Source: Trichomonas vaginalis G3 (lineage: Eukaryota; Parabasalia; Trichomonadida; Trichomonadidae). From it: a stretch of DNA of 64,000 nucleotides. Location: NCBI RefSeq assembly GCF_026262505.1, contig NC_067207.1, positions 6,704,252-6,768,251 on the forward strand, given 5' to 3'. Of the stretch, positions 59,448 to 64,000 are shown one piece after another. Within the stretch, counting starts at the first letter, position 1, and each line of letters opens with the position of its first letter. The notes under the pieces are model-generated. The model did no database searches, had not been told where the DNA came from, and worked only from the letters and a program-made list of their open reading frames with translations. The position numbers and the translations under genes are program-made.

Positions 59448-60296
59448 TTATATTTTTACCGTTCGATAGTAGTTGTATATGAAACTAAGTTCTAAGTAAA
59501 ACGCATGGTATAATGGAATTATTCTTTTTCTTCCATCTGTAGTAAACCATACTTGAAAGTCTGAAATACTTCCACTCGGTGGTTCATATAGCTTTGTAGG
59601 TTTTTCGTAAAAGTCATTTGCCAAGCATAAAAAAGAGTTTTGTGCACCAGAAAATGAAGCATGAACTATAATAGCATCTGAGTCGAAAACATCTTTAAAT
59701 AAATATGGTTCATCTCTTGCATATCGACTGTAAATATTTGCTAAAGGAAGTTTGACTTTCTGATTTAACATTCTTTGCAAATAATACCATGACATTGCAG
59801 TGAATTCTGTATATATTTGTTCGTCTTTATTTGGATTGTCTTCGTAGATTTGAAATGACACTTGTGAATTTTGTTTGTCATATACAATTCTCACATAAAG
59901 TGTGCTCTCGGTATTTGCATATTCATCAGCATATTTTGCATAACATGAATTTATTTTATCTTCTATATTTTTTAACGCAGTCTGTAGAGAAGATGAAAGG
60001 TCAACTTGTATTAGCTCAATTTCTTCCCACATTTTTCGTTTCCCTTCAGATATATAATCTATATGAAACCTTACAATAAATGGAAAACTTTTATCTTCTA
60101 CAGACACAAACTTCATTCTACGAAAGCCAATAGCTTTTGTGACAGATGGGTCTCTTAGCCATCTTAATGGGTAGTCAAAACGATAGCCTTCATGCTTTAC
60201 GGTCTCTGTCTCAAACTTTTGACCGACATTCGTAAAAAGTTCATCTAATGGTTTAGTTGTAGCAACTCTTGAATTTTCTTTTTCTATTGGAAGCAT
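59448..60296 (-). CDS. Polinton: unknown, possibly minor capsid protein (282 aa)
   Basis: Mixed strand and helix composition without a membrane segment. The position amid virion-type genes and its size suggest a minor structural protein. No diagnostic motif is seen. It shares a palindromic spacer with the divergent fibre gene. Confidence 0.6.
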   Translation of the reverse strand: MLPIEKENSRVATTKPLDELFTNVGQKFETETVKHEGYRFDYPLRWLRDPSVTKAIGFRRMKFVSVEDKSFPFIVRFHIDYISEGKRKMWEEIELIQVDLSSSLQTALKNIEDKINSCYAKYADEYANTESTLYVRIVYDKQNSQVSFQIYEDNPNKDEQIYTEFTAMSWYYLQRMLNQKVKLPLANIYSRYARDEPYLFKDVFDSDAIIVHASFSGAQNSFLCLANDFYEKPTKLYEPPSGSISDFQVWFTTDGRKRIIPLYHAFYLELSFIYNYYRTVKI

Positions 60297-60314
60297 ATTT
60301 TATCTAGAATAAAA
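60297..60314. promoter_or_regulatory. Polinton: compact bidirectional promoter
   Basis: Only 18 bp separate two divergent start codons. The spacer TTTTATCTAGAATAAAA is nearly palindromic, so each gene sees an ATTTTAT-type leader motif. Confidence 0.6.
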
Positions 60315-61724
60315 ATGTCGAAAGATATTGCTTCCATGAGAGAAATACAACACAACCGACAACTCATTATGCAAGCTCTAAATAAGAACACAACAAACTT
60401 TTCAAACTATTCTAAGATATCTGAGTCATTGAAAGAAGGAAACTTAAAACTGACGATAAACCCAATGACAGACGAGTTTCTGTTTCAAGACAACAAGAAC
60501 CATACTGTTTGTATAAATCCAACAAAAGGAACTTTAAACGAGAAACCTATAGATGAACTTCTTTTGAAAGCAGATATTGACAACAAAGCTGACAAAGAGT
60601 ATGTAGACGATGCAATAGCAAAAGAAGAAGAAAGAGCTAACAATGCTTATGCAACAAAAGAACATACTCATCCTGAACTAGCAGACAAAACATATGTTGA
60701 CAATAAAATGTCAAGTGAAGTGACAAGAGCTGAAAACGAATATTCTAAAAAGACTCATACACATTCTATATCTGAAATAACAGACTTAAACGTTAGCCTT
60801 GAAAAGAAAGCGGATAAGGAATATGTGGCTAGTAAGTTAGAGAAGAAAGCAGATAAGGAATATGTGGATGAAAAAGATAACGAAATGAAAGAAAGGGTTG
60901 ACTGGTACCATGAATGGACATCGAAGACTTTTAAAGTTAAAGCCGATACAGGATGGGTTTCAGGATGTTTAGACCTTAAAGCAGATAAAACTTATGTTAA
61001 CGATGAGTTAGAGAAGAAAGCAGACAAGAACCATACACATACAAGTTTTACAACTGTTGCTATAGAAAGTATTGAAGGAACGGTTGAAGAAACTGGTGGG
61101 GATGCATTATATTGTAAACCTCCTAACTTTCCACAAGGTTTAACATCGGATGACGACATAACGACGATGTTAAACATTAGATGTAAAGATGTTTATGTCA
61201 TGAAGGATGAACATAATATTAAATTCACTGCTCAAGATTTATATGACAAGAAAGCAGACAAAACAGAGCTTCAAACATTAAAGACAGAAATACTTCAAAC
61301 ATTATATCCTATAGGCTCTATTTATACGTCAATGAACTCTACCAGACCAGAAGTAGTACTTGGTCTCGGAACTTGGACTCAAATAGTCGACAGGTTTTTG
61401 TATTGTGCAAACTCTTCAAAGGAAACAGGTGGAAGTAAAACGATTTCAGGTGCAAATTTACCTGCGCACAGTCACTACATAAATTTAAGTACATCTGAAG
61501 CAGGTTTGCATAGTCATAGATTTTGGGATTGGTCAGGAATGACAAAAGGTAAAGGATATGATGTTAAAGAGGACGTTAAGTTTGCTATAAATTGTTACTG
61601 GAGTAACACTGAGGTAGGAGGAAGCCATACACATCGCGTTTCAGGGTATACGCAAACAACGGGACAAAGTAAAGACTACATGCCACCTTACATGACAGTT
61701 TACGCATGGTATAGAAATGCTTAG
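60315..61724 (+). CDS. Polinton: fibre-like protein with phage tail-collar-like C-terminus (469 aa)
   Basis: Residues 75-340 hold repeated short units (KADKEYVDDAI, LADKTYVDNKM, KADKEYVASKL, KADKTYVNDEL) as in trimeric fibres of phages and viruses. The end (YPIGSIYTSMNSTRPEVVLG, GTWTQIVDRFLY, GGSKTISGANLPAHSHY, ...YMPPYMTVYAWYR) strongly resembles the phage tail-collar/short fibre receptor-binding domain. A likely attachment protein by analogy. Confidence 0.85.
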   Translation: MSKDIASMREIQHNRQLIMQALNKNTTNFSNYSKISESLKEGNLKLTINPMTDEFLFQDNKNHTVCINPTKGTLNEKPIDELLLKADIDNKADKEYVDDAIAKEEERANNAYATKEHTHPELADKTYVDNKMSSEVTRAENEYSKKTHTHSISEITDLNVSLEKKADKEYVASKLEKKADKEYVDEKDNEMKERVDWYHEWTSKTFKVKADTGWVSGCLDLKADKTYVNDELEKKADKNHTHTSFTTVAIESIEGTVEETGGDALYCKPPNFPQGLTSDDDITTMLNIRCKDVYVMKDEHNIKFTAQDLYDKKADKTELQTLKTEILQTLYPIGSIYTSMNSTRPEVVLGLGTWTQIVDRFLYCANSSKETGGSKTISGANLPAHSHYINLSTSEAGLHSHRFWDWSGMTKGKGYDVKEDVKFAINCYWSNTEVGGSHTHRVSGYTQTTGQSKDYMPPYMTVYAWYRNA

Positions 61725-62206
61725 TCGTCATTTTCAACTTCTTTAGCATATTCGTCAGGAGTTGTCTTATATTTGTTAGGAACTGTCTTTGAAAGTATAC
61801 CACCTTGAACTTTGACAAGTTTGAAACGAGGTCTGACAATAGTAGTTTTATCTTCTGCTTGCAGTCTGTACATTTTGCCATGTTTGCCTAAAACTTCATA
61901 ATATTCTCTTGTATACTTTCTTCTATTTTTACGAACACGAATGTGAGTACCTGTCGAGTTCCCATTGTTGTCATAGTCAATAGTATTTTCATATGGGTCG
62001 CGTTTAGGTATTTCTATTTTTACTTTGTCACCTTTCTTAAGTTTGAAGCCTGGCATTCTTTCTTGTTTGTCTCTTTTGACTAAACTATTAAATATATAGT
62101 CTTTCTCTAAGTCGGGGTTGTTTTTCATTTCTTCGGGGGAGTGGTTTCCCAAACCTTTTTGTTTACGGCTATTGTAAATATTTAAAACTTGTCTCATCTT
62201 TGCCAT
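61721..62206 (-). pseudogene. Polinton: integrase C-terminal-type part
   Basis: This basic segment with a region typical of integrase C-termini (GFKLKKGDKVKIEIPK, YEVLGKHGKMYRLQ) suggests the small beta-barrel or chromodomain-like end of a Polinton integrase. It is listed as a separate part of the element. Confidence 0.6.
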
Positions 62207-62679
62207 GGAGAATGTCTATACTTGTCGTCATATGACATTTCATTTGCTTCACCACCTTGTGGTTGGTTTAAGTCTCTTAAGATTTTTATACAACTGTCAA
62301 TGACACCAAGAGCAGAATGGTTTTGGTCGACAATGAAATATTGGTTTACATTTTTTGAACGCAGATAGTTTTTAATATCGTCTGATTTGAAAGAACTTTC
62401 ACAGTCAGATGTCAGTTTTGTTGGATGGTATTTGTCAACGAATATTGTCAAAGCAGTTTTCACATCTAAAATATTTTTGGACCATAATGGTATGGCTTCA
62501 CAGTATCTTGTGTTTTGACCGACAAATATTAGCCAGTATGGTGGTCCATCTTCTCTATACCTCGGAATGTTTTCCAAGATATCCATAAACCAAGCATTTG
62601 GTGTTGAACTAAAGATTTTTATCATGAGTGCTTTCTTTGTCGCTTTAGAAACATAGGGGTCCTTGTTTGGATTCGTCAT
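62194..62679 (-). pseudogene. Polinton: integrase core-type part
   Basis: An RNase H-like segment (AWFMDILENIPRY, PYWLIFVGQNTRYCEAIPLWSK, KLTSDCESSF) is characteristic of retroviral-type integrases used by Polintons to insert their DNA. It is listed as a separate part. The integrase region looks broken, about one break. Confidence 0.7.
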
Positions 62680-62696
62680 TTTTTAACCCATAAGAA

Positions 62697-63056
62697 ATGG
62701 GTTTATTTGGCGCATTAGCAGGAGTTGCATCCAGATTTTTGCCCGCAGTGGGAACAATAGCCAGAGGTGTATTTGGAGTTGGAAGGAAGATTTTGAGTAC
62801 ATTAGGTATACTTAAAGAGAAAGCACAACCTATTATACAAACTGTACAGAAAGGTTGGGATGTAGCACGAGATGCAGCAAATCTTATTCCAAATCCTGAA
62901 ACAAGAGGAAAAGTTCAAGGATGGATGGACAATGTAGGAAGACAAGCAGGAAACTACTATAACAAAGCAAATGACTACTATAACCAAGCAGGGCACTATA
63001 TGGACCAAGGTGAAAGATTCTTTAACAGAGGATATAACCATGCACAACATGGGTAA
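62697..63056 (+). CDS. Polinton: amphipathic minor virion-type protein (119 aa)
   Basis: A Gly/Ala-rich hydrophobic N-terminus (MGLFGALAGVASRFLPAVG) is followed by helical sequence and an Asn/Tyr-rich repeat near the end (YYNKANDYYNQAGHYMDQ). The style recalls membrane-active minor capsid proteins of adenovirus-like lineages. The leader motif ATTTTTTAA precedes the ATG. Confidence 0.65.
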   Translation: MGLFGALAGVASRFLPAVGTIARGVFGVGRKILSTLGILKEKAQPIIQTVQKGWDVARDAANLIPNPETRGKVQGWMDNVGRQAGNYYNKANDYYNQAGHYMDQGERFFNRGYNHAQHG

Positions 63057-63115
63057 ACAATAACCAACCTCAACCGCCTCAAACGTGGGGAATGTAAATT
63101 TTTTACTGAGATGAA

Positions 63116-63268
63116 ATGAACAATACAGCATTGAGACAAATGGGTTCAAGATGGATTTGTCGACTTCCAGCAGTTACACAAACGTGTTTGTCAAGTTCTT
63201 CCTATACCTCAGAAGTTTTAGACCGACTTAAAAAACCTAAACAACCAGTTGAAAACAAACCAAACTAA
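63116..63268 (+). CDS. Polinton: small basic protein (50 aa)
   Basis: A short frame follows a 20-base leader (AAATTTTTTACTGAGATGAA) identical to that of the next gene. It encodes a basic N-terminal segment, a Ser/Thr-rich middle and a Lys/Pro-rich tail. The shared leader is the main support for it being expressed. The function is unknown. Confidence 0.5.
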   Translation: MNNTALRQMGSRWICRLPAVTQTCLSSSSYTSEVLDRLKKPKQPVENKPN

Positions 63269-63287
63269 AATTTTTTACTGAGATGAA

Positions 63288-63872
63288 ATGACCGAAGAAG
63301 TTGAAACGGTAGATTTGACACCACAAACAAAAAGTTCAGAACCATTGTCAAAACCTGTCAAAGAACTTACAGATGAAGAAAAAAATTCAATAATAGAAAG
63401 TGCCAGGTCTGGAAATACAAACCCTAACTACAAAGTCACTTTTCATAGAAATGGAACGGCTAGTATCTCAAAAAAGAAACAGACTCTCACAAATAAAATA
63501 TTGAAGTCTGAAGGAGCTTTCGAGACAACAGATGGAAAAGTTTACTTCACTGACCAACAGTTCATTATAGAACATCTCATTGACTTAGAGTCGAAATATT
63601 CTAAACTTTACAACAAACACAAAAAGTTGAAAGGAAAACAAAAACAGATGGCATATGATATTTACGAAGATGTTGACGACACAACTGTTCCAGCAAGTGA
63701 GGTAAAGTCAGAGGAACCGAAAAGTGACGAAAAACCAATAGAAGAAGGTGAGCCAAAAACTGAAGATAAACCAAAACCAAAGTTTAGTCTCCAGACTAAA
63801 CCAAGCCAACCTTCATTAGCTGGTATGGGTTGGCGTCAAAGACTTATGGCAGCAGGCGGTTATGTAAAGTAA
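63288..63872 (+). CDS. Polinton: unknown protein with coiled segment and acidic linker (194 aa)
   Basis: A central helical segment (FIIEHLIDLESKYSKLYNKH) is followed by an acidic, Lys/Pro-rich linker and a conserved-looking short C-terminus (LAGMGWRQRLMAAGGYVK). A scaffold or minor structural role is possible. The leader motif is identical to that of the preceding small gene. Confidence 0.65.
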   Translation: MTEEVETVDLTPQTKSSEPLSKPVKELTDEEKNSIIESARSGNTNPNYKVTFHRNGTASISKKKQTLTNKILKSEGAFETTDGKVYFTDQQFIIEHLIDLESKYSKLYNKHKKLKGKQKQMAYDIYEDVDDTTVPASEVKSEEPKSDEKPIEEGEPKTEDKPKPKFSLQTKPSQPSLAGMGWRQRLMAAGGYVK

Positions 63873-63903
63873 AGAAAAAAAATATTTTTTTATTTTTATA
63901 AAA

Positions 63904-64000
63904 ATGCCCCCGTATAGAATGGATAGAAGGTCTGCTAGAATAAAAGCAGAGTTAGAAAGATATGGTTGGAGAGTTTCGAAGAATTTTAAATATAGGAAGG
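63904..64000 (+). CDS. Polinton: start of a further gene, cut by the window end
   Basis: ATG 63904 follows TTTTTATAAAA and opens a basic frame (MPPYRMDRRSARIKAELERY) that runs off the window. The product is unknown. Confidence 0.5.
   Translation, partial: MPPYRMDRRSARIKAELERYGWRVSKNFKYRK

Larger units (their letters stand above)
57573..64000 (+). mobile_element. Polinton (Maverick), left part; continues past the window
   Basis: A virus-like element of the Polinton family is inferred from the gene set: integrase parts, several small virion-type proteins, a fibre-like protein, a methyltransferase, closely packed genes on both strands, and a repetitive terminal region. The left end probably lies at AGGTAGTGGGG after the poly(A) tract, as Polintons begin with AG. 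The right end, polymerase, ATPase, protease and major capsid genes are not in view. Base and codon use differ from the host (short leaders, no initiator element). The visible part looks young and nearly whole, with about one break. Confidence 0.85.

Overview
The window looks like a nuclear scaffold piece from a parabasalid protist, most likely Tritrichomonas or a close relative of Trichomonas. The evidence is an AT-rich genome with no introns seen in any gene, short intergenic regions, the C-terminal end of a hydrogenosomal-type [FeFe]-hydrogenase, expanded surface and repeat families (BspA-like leucine-rich repeats, ankyrin proteins, glycine-rich ALK-like proteins, Sel1-like repeats), two-repeat Myb proteins, a few starts preceded by a trichomonad-type initiator (TCA followed by pyrimidine and T/A), a Tc1/mariner-type element and a Polinton. 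The species call is an inference. TAA, TAG and TGA are all used as normal stops, so the standard code applies.

Layout. 1-5.5 kb: end of [FeFe]-hydrogenase, two proteins of unknown function (one possibly Tubby-like), a Rab-family GTPase and a secreted LCAT-type acyltransferase or phospholipase. 5.5-7.6 kb: gene-free. 7.6-10.4 kb: a tandem pair of glycine-rich membrane-protein genes, each interrupted by the same in-frame TGA. 10.6-14.3 kb: SPAG17/PF6-like axonemal protein. 14.5-15.77 kb: a non-autonomous DNA transposon with 27-bp terminal inverted repeats, inserted exactly at the stop codon of a sugar-type MFS transporter (15.8-17.0 kb). 18-31.7 kb: BspA-like gene without a start codon, Myb factor, non-RD protein kinase, a 16-repeat ankyrin protein and a decayed ankyrin relic, a second DNA-binding protein, a GT61-like glycosyltransferase without a start codon, an Akt-like kinase and small unknown genes. 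33-54 kb is a dense housekeeping stretch: an XMAP215-type TOG protein, a Cys-rich protein, NTMT1-like methyltransferase, RABL6-like GTPase, a 7-TM protein, a HEAT-repeat protein, a SCAMP-like protein, a TMEM216/TMEM17-like transition-zone protein, a giant ubiquitin-like/Sel1 protein and a DUF3447-ankyrin protein.

54.2-57.4 kb is a complete-looking pogo-like Tc1/mariner transposon. It is bounded by TA dinucleotides and inverted repeats, and carries an intact DDE transposase, a 21-bp minisatellite and a 112-bp tandem repeat. From about 57.57 kb to the window end is the left part of a Polinton (Maverick). It carries an adenine methyltransferase, several small virion-type proteins, a fibre-like protein with a phage tail-collar-like end and integrase parts, with most genes preceded by a shared ATTTTTA leader motif.

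The host genes show no operons. Several touch on flagellar and microtubule biology (SPAG17-like, TMEM216-like, TOG protein) and on membrane traffic (Rab, RABL6-like, SCAMP-like), as expected for a flagellated, phagocytic parasite.
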